From an uncultured Desulfuromonas sp. (GTDB taxonomy: Bacteria > Desulfobacterota > Desulfuromonadia > Desulfuromonadales > Desulfuromonadaceae), in NCBI RefSeq assembly GCF_963678835.1, contig NZ_OY787469.1, forward strand, positions 1,302,001 to 1,366,000: DNA of 64,000 nt. The letters run 5' to 3'. Under the pieces are notes generated by a model. It was given only the letters and a program-made list of their open reading frames with translations. It made no database searches and had not been told where the DNA came from. This document shows, piece after piece, positions 24,771 through 33,549 of this stretch (position 1 is its first letter; each line of letters opens with the position of its first letter). Position numbers and translations under genes: made by a program.

Positions 24771-25886
24771 TTGAAAAATTCTAGCATGTTTATCGGATTG
24801 GACGTCCATAAAAAATCTATTGAGATAGCCATTGCCGAGGACGGTCGCACTGGCGAAGTTCGCCGATACGGTGAAATTGCCGGTGACTTGTCTGCTCTGG
24901 ACAAGGTGGTTAGGAAACTTATTTCAAAAGGAGCTGAACTGCACTTTGTCTACGAAGCCGGTCCTTGCGGCTATGAGATTTACCGCCACCTGACAGCTCA
25001 GGGATTCGATTGCCAGGTGGTGGCCCCCTCAAAGATTCCAAGGAAAAGCGGCGAGCGGATAAAAAATGACCGCCGGGATGCGCAGATGCTTGCCCGCCTG
25101 CATCGGGCCGGTGAACTGTCCGGCGTCTTTGTCCCTGCGGCGGAAGATGAAGCGATGCGGGATCTCACCCGCTCGAGAGAAGATGCCAAAATAACGCAGA
25201 AAAAAGCCAAGCAGCGCATTCTGGCTTTCCTGCTTCGGCATGGGTTCAGATACAACGGACGAACTCCTTGGAGTCAGGCCCATATGCGGTGGATCGCTGA
25301 GATTAAAATGCCCCATCCCGCTCAGCAAATCGCTCTTCAGGAATATGTCGACACATTAACTGAGAGCACGTGCCGGGTGAAACGCCTTACGGATCAGATT
25401 CAGCAACTTTTGCCGCAATGGCGTATGTTTGAGGTCACCAAGGCCTATCAGTCACTACGCGGTGTCTCTTTAATTGTTGCTGCGACCACAGTTGCGGAAA
25501 TCGGCGACCTGACACGTTTTGATAGTCCCGTTGAACTGATGTCCTATCTTGGTCTGGTTCCATCGGAACACTCCAGTGGCGAGAAGACGAAACGAGGCGC
25601 CATCACCAAGACAGGTAATGGCCATGTGCGCCGGGTTCTTGTGGAAGTAGCCTGGGCTTACCGCCTTCCTGCCCGCATCAGTCGGGTGTTACATAAACGC
25701 CAAGAAGGTTTATCACAAGAGATTTGCGCTATTTCCTGGAAAGCCCAACTCCGGCTCTGTGCCCGCTACAAATACATGCTGGAACGGGGAAAATGCAAGC
25801 AGGTGATTGTAACGGCCATCGCCCGGGAACTCTGTGCCTTCATGTGGGCCATCGCCCATGAGGTTGACATTCCGGAAGTGGTATAA
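24771..25886 (+). CDS. IS110/IS1111 family transposase
   Basis: This 371-residue protein has the N-terminal DEDD RuvC-like domain (FIGLDVHKKSIEIAI for the first D, YEAGPCGYEIYR for the E, KNDRRDAQMLARL for the D pair). The C-terminal Transposase_20 domain has the conserved serine region (LRGVSLIVAAT...SYLGLVPSEHSSGEKTKRGAITKTGN). The TTG at 24771 is six bases after AAGGAGG and is preferred to ATG 24786. The gene is intact, so the element may be active. Such enzymes use a structured RNA from the element's own non-coding end. Confidence 0.93.
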   Translation: MKNSSMFIGLDVHKKSIEIAIAEDGRTGEVRRYGEIAGDLSALDKVVRKLISKGAELHFVYEAGPCGYEIYRHLTAQGFDCQVVAPSKIPRKSGERIKNDRRDAQMLARLHRAGELSGVFVPAAEDEAMRDLTRSREDAKITQKKAKQRILAFLLRHGFRYNGRTPWSQAHMRWIAEIKMPHPAQQIALQEYVDTLTESTCRVKRLTDQIQQLLPQWRMFEVTKAYQSLRGVSLIVAATTVAEIGDLTRFDSPVELMSYLGLVPSEHSSGEKTKRGAITKTGNGHVRRVLVEVAWAYRLPARISRVLHKRQEGLSQEICAISWKAQLRLCARYKYMLERGKCKQVIVTAIARELCAFMWAIAHEVDIPEVV

Positions 25887-26200
25887 CAAAGGTCAGAAAA
25901 AACACTCCAAAATAGGCAGGAGAAAGCATAACGCACAAGAACATACATTCCATGGCAGTTGAAGGGGCGCAACCACGGTCAGGAGAATCCTCGTGAGCAC
26001 TATTGGATAAGGCCTTTGGCCGAACTCACGATACTAGACAGAGGCAGCTCCGCGACGAAGACAAGTCTGGCGGTATCCAACCCGCGAATATCAGTCTGAT
26101 GAGCCGTCGCAACAACGGTTCCGCCCCTGCAAGTGCCATGGAACATAAACAGAATAAAACCGCTGAATCAGTTGGGCAGGCAAAGAATATTCTTCTTGAC
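25887..26200 (+). ncRNA. Candidate bridge/seeker RNA region of the IS1111-type element
   Basis: About 315 bases follow the transposase gene within the element without a supported frame. In IS1111-group elements the long non-coding 3' end encodes the guide RNA that selects target and donor DNA. The position fits; RNA boundaries and loops were not worked out. Confidence 0.5.
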
Positions 26201-26216
26201 AACTGTCAGCCATATC

Positions 26217-26379
26217 AGTGCTCTGACAACACTAAATCTTCGGGTCTGGCTTCGCCTCGCACCATTCCCACTGCGTTGCAAAATCTTGAAGTGGAATGGC
26301 CACTTCGGCGATTTCGCGCCTTGTGTGAATGGCACGATGCTATGCCATACACTCGAATTTTTAGCATTGACAGAGCACT
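26217..26379 (-). mobile_element. MITE family 2 (IS630-related), copy 3
   Basis: The element runs AGTGCTCTGACAACAC...GCATTGACAGAGCACT, in the opposite orientation to copies 1 and 2, about 163 bp with both ends intact. Its right end is joined directly to the TA target of the IS630 element. Confidence 0.85.
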
Positions 26380-26453
26380 AGTGCACTGTCACTGCTAAAG
26401 ATTCGGATAAATTGTGCCGATAAGTCCTCCAAAATCTTTTTGGAGGAGAAACC

Positions 26454-26897
26454 ATGGTCAAAAAATATATCGTCCGCCTGTCGGATCAAGAACGTCAACA
26501 CTTAGAGGAAATCGTCAAGCGTCTAAAAGGGTCGTCACAGAAGGTACGGCGAGCCAACATTCTTCTTAAAGCGAATGTAGACGGAGCCAATTGGAACGAT
26601 GCCAAAATCGCCGAAGCCCTGTCTTGCCGTACCCGCACAGTTGAAAATCTCAGAAAAAGATTTGTTCTGGAGGGCTTTGATTCAGTGCTGAATCGTAAAA
26701 AACGCGAAACACCTCCCATTGCAAAGAAACTTGACGGGAAACAGGAAGCTGAAATCATCGCGTTACGTTTGGGACCGGCTCCCAGCGGCTTTGCCAACTG
26801 GTCGTTACGCCTTTTAGCTGAGCGCGTCGTGGAGCTTGGAATCGTTGAATCGATCAGCCATGAAACGTTACGTAGGACGTTAAAAAGGGGGGCATGA
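26454..26897 (+). CDS. IS630 transposase, ORF A (DNA-binding part)
   Basis: This 147-residue protein has an N-terminal helix-turn-helix (DAKIAEALSCRTRTVENLRKRFVLEGF), then a winged-helix linker region (WSLRLLAERVVELGIVESISHETLRRTL). It ends at tga overlapping the ATG of ORF B (atga). The upstream run ttaaaaagggggg could allow -1 frameshifting to give a fused transposase. Strong GGAGG precedes the ATG. Confidence 0.88.
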   Translation: MVKKYIVRLSDQERQHLEEIVKRLKGSSQKVRRANILLKANVDGANWNDAKIAEALSCRTRTVENLRKRFVLEGFDSVLNRKKRETPPIAKKLDGKQEAEIIALRLGPAPSGFANWSLRLLAERVVELGIVESISHETLRRTLKRGA

Positions 26898-27589
26898 CTC
26901 CGCGTAAAATACAATACTGGGTCATTCCACCACATGTTGATGCTGAGTTTACGGCCGCGATGGAGGATGTCCTTGATGTCTATGCCCAGCCCTACGATGA
27001 GGCCTACCCCGTCATCTGTATGGATGAACAGCCTGTTCAATTGACCCGGGAAACACGCACACCGATTGCCGCGACCAAAGAGCATCCGCGACGCGTGGAT
27101 TATGAATATGAACGGGCCGGAACTGCCTGTATTTTCATGTTTACAGAGCCATTATCCGGTTGGCGTAACGTGACAGCTCGTCCGCATCGAACCAAAGTCG
27201 ACTGGGCTTTGGAAATGGAAGAGCTGCTGCGAACGCGCTATGCCAAAGCCCGGAAGGTTATTGTGGTGTGTGATAACCTCAACACCCATACACGCGGAGC
27301 CTTTTATGAAGCTTTTGAACCTGAAAAAGCCCGCCAACTGGTAAAACGTGTCGAGTTTCACTATACACCCAAACATGGCAGCTGGTTGAATATCGCGGAG
27401 AACGAACTGAGTTCAATGACTCGCCAGTGTCTGTCGGGACGCAGAATCGAAAGCATAGAGATGCTACGCAAAGAGACTGCGGCTTGGGCTGGCGCAAGCA
27501 ATAAGAAACAACGCGGCGTTGACTGGCAGTTTACAATTGACAACGCTCGCAATAAATTGAAATCGCTTTACCCGAAAATTAAGATGTGA
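26894..27589 (+). CDS. IS630 transposase, ORF B (DDE catalytic part)
   Basis: This 231-residue protein has the catalytic triad D in VICMDEQPVQL, D in VVCDNLNTH and E in GSWLNIAENELSSM. It starts at the ATG overlapping the ORF A stop. It may be made by coupling or as the second half of a frameshift fusion. Both frames are open and undamaged. Confidence 0.9.
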   Translation: MTPRKIQYWVIPPHVDAEFTAAMEDVLDVYAQPYDEAYPVICMDEQPVQLTRETRTPIAATKEHPRRVDYEYERAGTACIFMFTEPLSGWRNVTARPHRTKVDWALEMEELLRTRYAKARKVIVVCDNLNTHTRGAFYEAFEPEKARQLVKRVEFHYTPKHGSWLNIAENELSSMTRQCLSGRRIESIEMLRKETAAWAGASNKKQRGVDWQFTIDNARNKLKSLYPKIKM

Positions 27590-28241
27590 CAGTGCACTAG
27601 GCTGGCGGACTACAGTCAATTGCCTAAGGCGGACCTGATTCTCATTACTCATGAATATCGTGATCATCTGGATACCAAGGCGGTGGACGTCATTCGCACA
27701 GCGGATACCGAGGTGGTGCTGACCGAGGTGTGCGCTGAACAGGTGCGCGGCGGTATTGTCATGCACAACGGCAATGTCAAACAGGTCAAGGGCCTCAAGA
27801 TCGAAGCGGTTCCGGCCTACAACAATGTGCATATGCGTAGCCCCGGCGTGCCCTATCATCCCAAAGGGCGGGGCAACGGCTATGTGCTGACGTTTGGCGA
27901 TAAAAAAATTTACATTGGCGGCGACACCGAGAATATTGCCGAGATGAAGGATTTGAAAAACATTGCCGTGGCATTTCTGCCGATGAATCTGCCCTACACC
28001 ATGATCCCGGCCATGGTGGCGGATGCGGCACGGATGTTTAAACCGGCGATCCTTTATCCGTACCATTATGGTCAGACGGATACCTCAGAGCTTATTGAAC
28101 TGCTGAAAGGGGATCAAGAGATCGAGATGCGGATTCGCAAGATGAACCTATAAAATCTCAGCGTGGCGATAACTTCGGATAAAAGCCTTGGTCGCAAGAG
28201 GGGCTCTCGTAAGGTTATTGGCGACACTATTGTGATGTTGA

Positions 28242-28275
28242 AACGGGAACTCGGCATGGCGGGTTCCCGTTCTTT
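28242..28275 (+). terminator. Terminator downstream of the MBL gene
   Basis: AACGGGAAC pairs with GTTCCCGTT across 12 bases, followed by CTTT. It lies about 90 bp after the MBL stop. Confidence 0.65.
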
Positions 28276-28383
28276 ATGGATCTCTCTTGACACGTTTTGA
28301 CCATCCCCTGCCGGGGCTCTTGTGTGGTACATATAGAGAGTCTTCTCTTCTGATGCTCTTCATCCGGGAATTTTTCACGCGCT

Positions 28384-29754
28384 ATGGCGACGCAGCAACC
28401 ACGACAACTGAATACACTGACGCAGAAAAATGTGACCAAAACGCTGCTACGTATGGCTCTACCCATGCTGGCGGGGACGTTCGCCATGAACGCCTACAAC
28501 CTGACGGACACCTGGTTTGTGTCGCGGCTGGGCACGACATCTCTGGCGGCCATGTCCTTCACCTTTCCGGTGGTGATGATTTTGCGTTTTGTGACCATGG
28601 GGCTGGGTACCGGCGCGCTGACTCTGGTCGGCCATGCCCTCGGGCGTGGAGACCGCGACACTTCGGCGCGACTGACCACTCATGCGTTGCTGTTGTCTTT
28701 GCTGCTTTCCCTGATCATTACGCTAGCCGGTTTTTTGACGTTGCAACCGCTGTTTACCTTGTTGGGCGCTTCCGGTGAGGTGTTGACCCAGGCCTGTCAA
28801 TATATGGCGATCTGGTATGGTGGGGCTGTGGTGATGGCGGTACCGTCGATCATGGGACAGATTTTGATGGGAACCGGCGACACCCGTTCGGCCAGTATCA
28901 GCATGGTGACGGGGACCCTGATCAACCTGATCCTTGATCCCTTGCTGATCTTCGGTGCCTGGGGCATTCCGGCCATGGGTATTACCGGCGCAGCGCTGGC
29001 GACCATTGTGTCCCAGTTGTTTTCGCTGTTTTTTCCGCTGTACGTGCTGAGTCGAAAGCACCGGCTGATCGATTGGAGTGTTCCACGTCTTAAGCGCCTG
29101 CTTGATTCATGGCGTAATATTTTGAAGCTGGGCATCCCCAGCGTACTCAATAACTTGCTGACGCCGCTGTCCATGGCCGTGATCACGCGTCTGATTGCCG
29201 GTTATGGCGCGTTTGCTGTGGCCGCCATCGGCGCGACCAGCCGATTGGAACTGTTTGCCTTTATGGTGCCGATGTCCATCGGCATGTCGCTGGTGCCGTT
29301 TGTTTCGCAAAACTATGGTGCCGCTGCCTTTGACCGTATTCTTCAAGCGCAAAGGGAAACCCGCCTGTTTGCCTTGATCTATGGTGCCGGGGCGACCCTG
29401 CTTTTCTTTGTATTTGCGCCGCAGATGGCAGGACTGTTTTCCGAAGATCCGGCGGTGGTCACCGTTATGGTGGAATATTTGCGCATTAGCTGCTTCGGCT
29501 ACGGTCTGTTGGAGGCGTTTCGCTACAGCAGCTTTTGCCTGACCGGCGTGCAGAAACCCTTGTCATCCGCTTTGCTCACCCTGGTCCGCACCTTGGTGCT
29601 GCTGGTGCCGCTCTCTTATCTGGGTTCCTGGTGGTGGGGCCTGACGGGGATCTTTGTTGCACGGCTGGTGACGGATGTGCTTTCGTCAACCGTTGCTATG
29701 AGCTATTCCCGCCGGGTGATCCTGACGATGCAACGCCGGGAGAACAGAGGGTAG
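28384..29754 (+). CDS. MATE-family multidrug/sodium antiporter
   Basis: This 456-residue inner-membrane transporter has about 12 membrane segments in two pseudo-symmetric halves (LPMLAGTFAMNAYNLTDTWF in the first, LGIPSVLNNLLTPLSMAVI in the second). MGQILMGTGDTRSA and FMVPMSIGMSLVPFVSQNYGA are typical MATE segments. The probable role is export of cationic compounds driven by Na+ or H+. The ribosome site is poor. It is a single gene after the terminator. Confidence 0.9.
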   Translation: MATQQPRQLNTLTQKNVTKTLLRMALPMLAGTFAMNAYNLTDTWFVSRLGTTSLAAMSFTFPVVMILRFVTMGLGTGALTLVGHALGRGDRDTSARLTTHALLLSLLLSLIITLAGFLTLQPLFTLLGASGEVLTQACQYMAIWYGGAVVMAVPSIMGQILMGTGDTRSASISMVTGTLINLILDPLLIFGAWGIPAMGITGAALATIVSQLFSLFFPLYVLSRKHRLIDWSVPRLKRLLDSWRNILKLGIPSVLNNLLTPLSMAVITRLIAGYGAFAVAAIGATSRLELFAFMVPMSIGMSLVPFVSQNYGAAAFDRILQAQRETRLFALIYGAGATLLFFVFAPQMAGLFSEDPAVVTVMVEYLRISCFGYGLLEAFRYSSFCLTGVQKPLSSALLTLVRTLVLLVPLSYLGSWWWGLTGIFVARLVTDVLSSTVAMSYSRRVILTMQRRENRG

Positions 29755-29801
29755 ACGTTTAACATGGCAGCGGTAACGTTCTGAAAATGTTTCTACCCCA
29801 A

Positions 29802-31157
29802 TCAGGTCAGCAAACGCGGTCCGGTTGCTGTATCCAGAACGGCAAGGTGTTCGGCCTGGCGTTGGGCAATAATCTGAAATTCGTTTGAAACTCTCGGATC
29901 GCTAGCTACGTTCCCCCAAAATGTTCTCGCCCAGGAAATGGTATCAGACCAGTAAGGTTGGAGTTTTACATCAGGCTCCGGGATCGTGTAAGGCCGGTCA
30001 ATGAGTTCTCCAGATGCTGCTGGACGGTAATGCATGGGCAGCATGTCATAGACCGGACAGAGGCGAAACGGTAGAGCGTCGGTAAAAAACGAGATGTTGC
30101 CAAAGTGGCGATCCGTGTTGGCAATGAGTCTGCCAAATGCTTCCAGCCAGCACATGTTTTCGACGTCACCATCTCTGATAATCCCTGAGTTGTTTAACCT
30201 AAAGGCGGACAAATGCCAGCGATCACGCGCTTCGCCACTGAATTCATCCTCTAATACCCCTAAATGGGTTATGCCTCTTCGGCCAATGCCGCCTATGCGG
30301 TCAAAGCGCTGGACTTCCAGAAAGGCTCGTTCGCCGAAAAAAAACAGTTGGCTCTGTGCCGCTTCGCGATCTGCAGCAGTGATGGCTTGTAACGCAAGGT
30401 GCTCGCAGATCAGCAGGTCGGCCCAGCGTCGTCCTTCGTTCGTGTGGATAGGAGGCGTGAATTTGACCAGCACATGATGTGGGACACCGTTGTCAATGCG
30501 GATACAGAATTTTGGTTGTTCGCCGCCCGCGGAAGACCCTGGCGGGTCGCCGGCCATGGCTTCCTCCGCCAATTGCGGATAGCGTGACTCTCGTTCGCTT
30601 TCTTTGATGCTGATTGTCGAGTTTCCCTGGTTGCCCAAGTACGCTCCAAGCGTTACGTCACCGATAATGAGATTTCCGGGAAGATCGCAGCCGCCTTTGG
30701 CCAGAACTGTCAGAAGGTGCTGATCAGACCAGTCGGCAAGGCGATCCGGCAAGTTTTGGCTTTGACACCGTCCGGCAAAGGCGCGACCGAGAAAACCTTC
30801 TGGTCGTAGATTTTCAATGAACCAGGGCAGATGGTTGTAAAGTTGCCCGCGCTCTTGTGTTGGTTGCCAGTAATATTGCCTGTTCGCCAGAGCGTAGAGC
30901 ATTGCGTACTTGCGGACATCGCCACTGGCTTGCACTTGGTAAACGGGAATGATGTGACCTAAATCGCCTATTGGGCGCGCCAGCGCATAGAGAGTCGCAC
31001 GCGCTTGCCCGAGTGTCACAACCTGGTGGCGGTTGCGCTGAATGATGCGTGATAGAGTCGGTTGGCTGACGCCGAGCCGCTGCTGCAATTCAGCGGCGTT
31101 TTTCGCTCCCGAGTTCAGGATTGTTTTGAGATGGCTGTCTTGTTCGCTCTGTGTCAT
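29802..31157 (-). CDS. yjjJ: HipA-like Ser/Thr kinase with fused HTH (YjjJ type)
   Basis: This 451-residue protein has an N-terminal helix-turn-helix (about 15-45, AAELQQRLGVSQPTLSRIIQR) and then a HipA-type kinase. It shows a glycine-rich GGEQPKF loop (about 210), the catalytic ANTDRHFGN (about 345) and the metal-binding PVYDMLP (about 365). HipA kinases phosphorylate tRNA synthetases; this single-chain type, known as YjjJ in E. coli, needs no separate HipB. Two direct repeats upstream (31167-31264) probably serve autoregulation. trpS, the next locus, is related to HipA targets only by class. The target here is unknown. Confidence 0.85.
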   Translation of the reverse strand: MTQSEQDSHLKTILNSGAKNAAELQQRLGVSQPTLSRIIQRNRHQVVTLGQARATLYALARPIGDLGHIIPVYQVQASGDVRKYAMLYALANRQYYWQPTQERGQLYNHLPWFIENLRPEGFLGRAFAGRCQSQNLPDRLADWSDQHLLTVLAKGGCDLPGNLIIGDVTLGAYLGNQGNSTISIKESERESRYPQLAEEAMAGDPPGSSAGGEQPKFCIRIDNGVPHHVLVKFTPPIHTNEGRRWADLLICEHLALQAITAADREAAQSQLFFFGERAFLEVQRFDRIGGIGRRGITHLGVLEDEFSGEARDRWHLSAFRLNNSGIIRDGDVENMCWLEAFGRLIANTDRHFGNISFFTDALPFRLCPVYDMLPMHYRPAASGELIDRPYTIPEPDVKLQPYWSDTISWARTFWGNVASDPRVSNEFQIIAQRQAEHLAVLDTATGPRLLT

Positions 31158-31166
31158 TTGTTTTCC

Positions 31167-31264
31167 GTTGTGAATAGATAATTGAATAAAAGACTATCTA
31201 TCTTTATTTGATAAATCAATATGTTATTTGTTTTATTCCGAAAGTTGTGAATAGATATTTGAAT
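31167..31264. promoter_or_regulatory. 21-bp direct repeats upstream of the HipA-like gene
   Basis: GTTGTGAATAGATA.TTGAAT occurs at 31167-31187 and 31244-31264, 77 bp apart (about seven helical turns), in A/T-rich DNA just upstream of the start. This is a likely operator pair for the protein's own helix-turn-helix. Confidence 0.55.
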
Positions 31265-31291
31265 TTGTATTTTAGGATGAAGATGAAAGGT

Positions 31292-31626
31292 GGCCATGAA
31301 GACGTTGAGGCAAAACACATCCTTTGCTTCTCGATAACTTCACGGTCAAATCGGATAAAGGCCACGATGTGAACCCCCATGTTTTGACTTTATCGGGAAG
31401 TCATCGAGGACTTTATCGGAGGCTAAAAAAGGTCTTTAAATTAAAAAGAGGGAAATCGATGATTCGATTTCCCTCTTTTGCATCCTGAGGCCATGAAGAC
31501 TTTGAAGCAAAACACATCCTTTGCTTCTCGATAACTTCACGGTCAAATCGGATAAAGACCACGATGTGAACCCCCATGTTTTGACCTTATCGTGAAGCCA
31601 TCGAGGAATTTATCGCGAGGCTAAAG
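31292..31626 (+). repeat. Pair of ~135-bp direct repeats around a terminator
   Basis: About 135 bases starting GGCCATGAAGAC (31292-31427) recur at 31490-31626 with about 93 percent identity, including ACATCCTTTGCTTCTCGATA and CACGATGTGAACCCCCATG. Each unit contains the inner inverted pair CGATAACTTCACGG / TTATCGNGAAG. No coding frame. Confidence 0.8.
31445..31482. terminator. Bidirectional terminator after trpS
   Basis: A 15-bp perfect stem, AAAGAGGGAAATCGA with its inverse, has A-run and T-run flanks. It lies about 175 bases beyond the trpS stop on the - strand. Confidence 0.8.
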
Positions 31627-31655
31627 AGTTTTTGTATCCTAATTTTCTGGACGCC

Positions 31656-32621
31656 TTAATAGGCGATCCCCGCCTTTTTCCGCACCTTGCGCATGACTTT
31701 GGATGCGGCATAACGCGCTTTTTGCGCGCCCATCTCTAAGGTTTTGTGCAGGGTTTCCTTGTCTTCGAGAATCGCATTGCGCCGTTCGGTGAACGGGGTG
31801 AAATAATCGCGTACCGTCTCGAACAACTCCTGCTTCACATCGCCGTAGCCGAGACCGCCGGCCAGGTAGCGCTGGCGCAGGGCGTCCTGCTGCTCTTTGT
31901 CGAGGAACAGACGATAGATCTGGAACACGTTGCAGGTGTCGGGATCTTTGGGGTCTTCCACCGGGGTCGGGTCGGTGACAATGCGCATGATCTGCTTGCG
32001 CAGTTGTTTTTCATTTTGGAACAGGTCGATGGTGTTGCCGTAGCTCTTGCTCATCTTCTGACCGTCGAGGCCGGGAACCGTGGCCACGTCATCGTCGATG
32101 TCCGGCTCGGGCAGGGTAAAGATCTCACCGTATTCGTTGTTGACCTTGGCGGCGATGTCGCGGGTGACCTCCACGTGCTGCTTCTGGTCTTTGCCGACCG
32201 GCACTTTGTCACTATTGAAGATCAGGATGTCGGCACTCATCAGCACTGGATAGGCGAACAGTCCGTGGTTGGCGGCAATCCCTTTGGCAATTTTGTCTTT
32301 GTAGCTGTGGCAGCGCTCCAGCAGGCCCATGGGGGTGAAGTTGGACAGAAACCAGGCCAGCTCCTGCACTTCGGGCACGTCGGACTGCACCCAGAAGGTG
32401 CTGCGCTCCGGGTCCATGCCGAGGGCAAGAAAGTTGGCGGCGGCTTCCAGGGTGCCTTTGGCCAGAGACTTGCCGTCCGACACGCTGGTCATGGCGTGGT
32501 AGTTGGCAATGAAACAGAACAGTTCGCCCTGCTCCTGATAGTCGATCATTTTTTTCATCATGCCGAAGTAGTTGCCCAGATGCAGGGAACCGGACGGCTG
32601 GATACCGGAAAGAATGCGCAT
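31656..32621 (-). CDS. trpS: Tryptophanyl-tRNA synthetase
   Basis: This 321-residue class I synthetase has the HIGH-type motif in GIQPSGSLHLGNYFG (residues 6-20) and the KMSKS loop in DGQKMSKSYGN (about 188). It charges tRNA-Trp in the cytoplasm. The ATG at 32621 has AAGGACC upstream and starts exactly at the family's usual MRILSG; a longer frame upstream is not conserved in character. A terminator precedes it, so it is its own transcription unit. Confidence 0.96.
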   Translation of the reverse strand: MRILSGIQPSGSLHLGNYFGMMKKMIDYQEQGELFCFIANYHAMTSVSDGKSLAKGTLEAAANFLALGMDPERSTFWVQSDVPEVQELAWFLSNFTPMGLLERCHSYKDKIAKGIAANHGLFAYPVLMSADILIFNSDKVPVGKDQKQHVEVTRDIAAKVNNEYGEIFTLPEPDIDDDVATVPGLDGQKMSKSYGNTIDLFQNEKQLRKQIMRIVTDPTPVEDPKDPDTCNVFQIYRLFLDKEQQDALRQRYLAGGLGYGDVKQELFETVRDYFTPFTERRNAILEDKETLHKTLEMGAQKARYAASKVMRKVRKKAGIAY

Positions 32622-32680
32622 GGTGTGGTCCTTGTGGTGAAAGTCGTCGTTATTGTTCAGTGAATGGTCCAAAAACAAAA

Positions 32681-32708
32681 CAAGCCGCGATACGATCATC
32701 GCGGCTTG
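32681..32708 (-). terminator. Terminator of the transglutaminase-like gene
   Basis: CAAGCCGCGAT pairs with ATCGCGGCTTG; on the - strand it is followed by TTTTGTTTTT. It separates the upstream gene from trpS. Confidence 0.8.
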
Positions 32709-32877
32709 TGTGATTTCAATGTTGCCGCGCCGTGCCCGGCGCAGTCTGTGATGTCAAAAAAGCGGAAGGCACGCGATCAGTCCATAAAGGCTGAACGCCA
32801 CCACCATCGCTGTAATGTCATCGTTTGTGTTTTCATAGCGCGCAGAGTAACAGGTTCGGGTGGTGCGGTCAATGGCC

Positions 32878-33450
32878 TTACTCAACATCGGGAAGGTTGT
32901 GGTAGACCTCCTCGAATGTCTGGTAGCCGGTCAACACCGCCACGATCTGGGGTAACGGCTCGGTATGACGCTCAGGAAGATCGTATTCGCCACCGACAAT
33001 GGTCGGAAAGGCCAATTGCTCGACGGGCGGGCAGAACTGGGCGTCCACACCGGACTTGTTGCCGCGCGGATCGATGCGATACCAACCGTAGTCGTCCAGC
33101 CATACCGCGACCAACCCATGCAGACAAAAAGACACGGGCTGTTGCGTTTCATCGAGAATCAGGCGCTGGTAGCATAGAGCCGCGGGAATGCCGTTGGCAC
33201 GCAGCAGGGCAACGAGCAGGTGGCTCTTGGCGTAACAGTAGCCGGTGCCGTGCTCCAGCACATCGGAGGCGATGCAGGTGACCGGATTGAGACGGTAATC
33301 CCAGCTGTGTTTGATGGTGTCTCGGACATATTCAAAGCAGTTTTTCGCTGTTTGCTGGTTATCGCCGGCCACGCACAATTCAACGGCTTTCGCCTGGATG
33401 GCCGGGTGTTGATAGTTGATGATGGCGGTGTGAGCGAGATACGCTTCCAT
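32878..33450 (-). CDS. Transglutaminase-like cysteine protease-fold protein
   Basis: This 190-residue protein has the catalytic triad pattern Cys in HGTGYCYAKSHLL (about 73), His in SFCLHGLVAVW (about 110) and Asp in WYRIDPRGN (about 126). Bacterial members are usually peptidases or amidases, not cross-linkers. No signal peptide is seen, so it is probably cytoplasmic. The ATG at 33450 has CGGAGC upstream; the longer start was rejected. Confidence 0.85.
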   Translation of the reverse strand: MEAYLAHTAIINYQHPAIQAKAVELCVAGDNQQTAKNCFEYVRDTIKHSWDYRLNPVTCIASDVLEHGTGYCYAKSHLLVALLRANGIPAALCYQRLILDETQQPVSFCLHGLVAVWLDDYGWYRIDPRGNKSGVDAQFCPPVEQLAFPTIVGGEYDLPERHTEPLPQIVAVLTGYQTFEEVYHNLPDVE

Positions 33451-33549
33451 AAAAGGGCTCCGTGTGATTAAGAGTAGCTGTATTTCCAACACTTATCATC
33501 ATGGTTTGACCTGGTAAAGAGAAATCATGATGCCGTGGCAACGTGTTGA

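Larger units (their letters stand above)
24664..26216 (+). mobile_element. IS110-family element, IS1111 type
   Basis: A 13-bp perfect inverted repeat, ATGGCTGACAGTT (24668-24680) and its inverse (26201-26213), lies just inside the ends, as in the IS1111 group. There is one transposase gene. The left non-coding part is about 105 bases, the right about 315 bases. No target duplication is evident. It interrupts the MBL gene after the HIDPW codons. Confidence 0.85.
26381..27597 (+). mobile_element. IS630-family insertion sequence
   Basis: The 1217-bp element has perfect 12-bp terminal inverted repeats GTGCACTGTCAC / GTGACAGTGCAC. TA is present on both sides (26379-26380, 27598-27599), the family's target duplication. 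It carries two overlapping reading frames. Its ends resemble those of MITE family 2. Confidence 0.93.
24478..28153 (+). pseudogene. Secreted metallo-beta-lactamase-fold hydrolase split by insertions
   Basis: The N-terminal part (24478-24662) has a signal peptide (ending AAA/QQ) and EITFIGHATLMLTFAGHTIHIDPW, typical of UlaG-like MBL proteins. The C-terminal part resumes at 27600 (LADYSQLPKADLILITHEYRDH) and runs to 28153 with GGDT and the distal PYHYGQTD. The metal motif HxHxDH reads HEYRDH: the second histidine is tyrosine. About 2.94 kb of insertions (IS1111-type, MITE, IS630) separate the halves. The ribosome site GAAAGGAT is intact. The gene cannot make the full protein. Confidence 0.9.

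Noticed and set aside
31746-32663. Long + strand frame antisense to trpS
   Set aside because: trpS is unmistakable and the opposite frame mirrors its codon bias.
32700-32877. tRNA gene upstream of trpS
   Set aside because: GGTTCGGGTGG looked like a T-arm, but no cloverleaf could be drawn.
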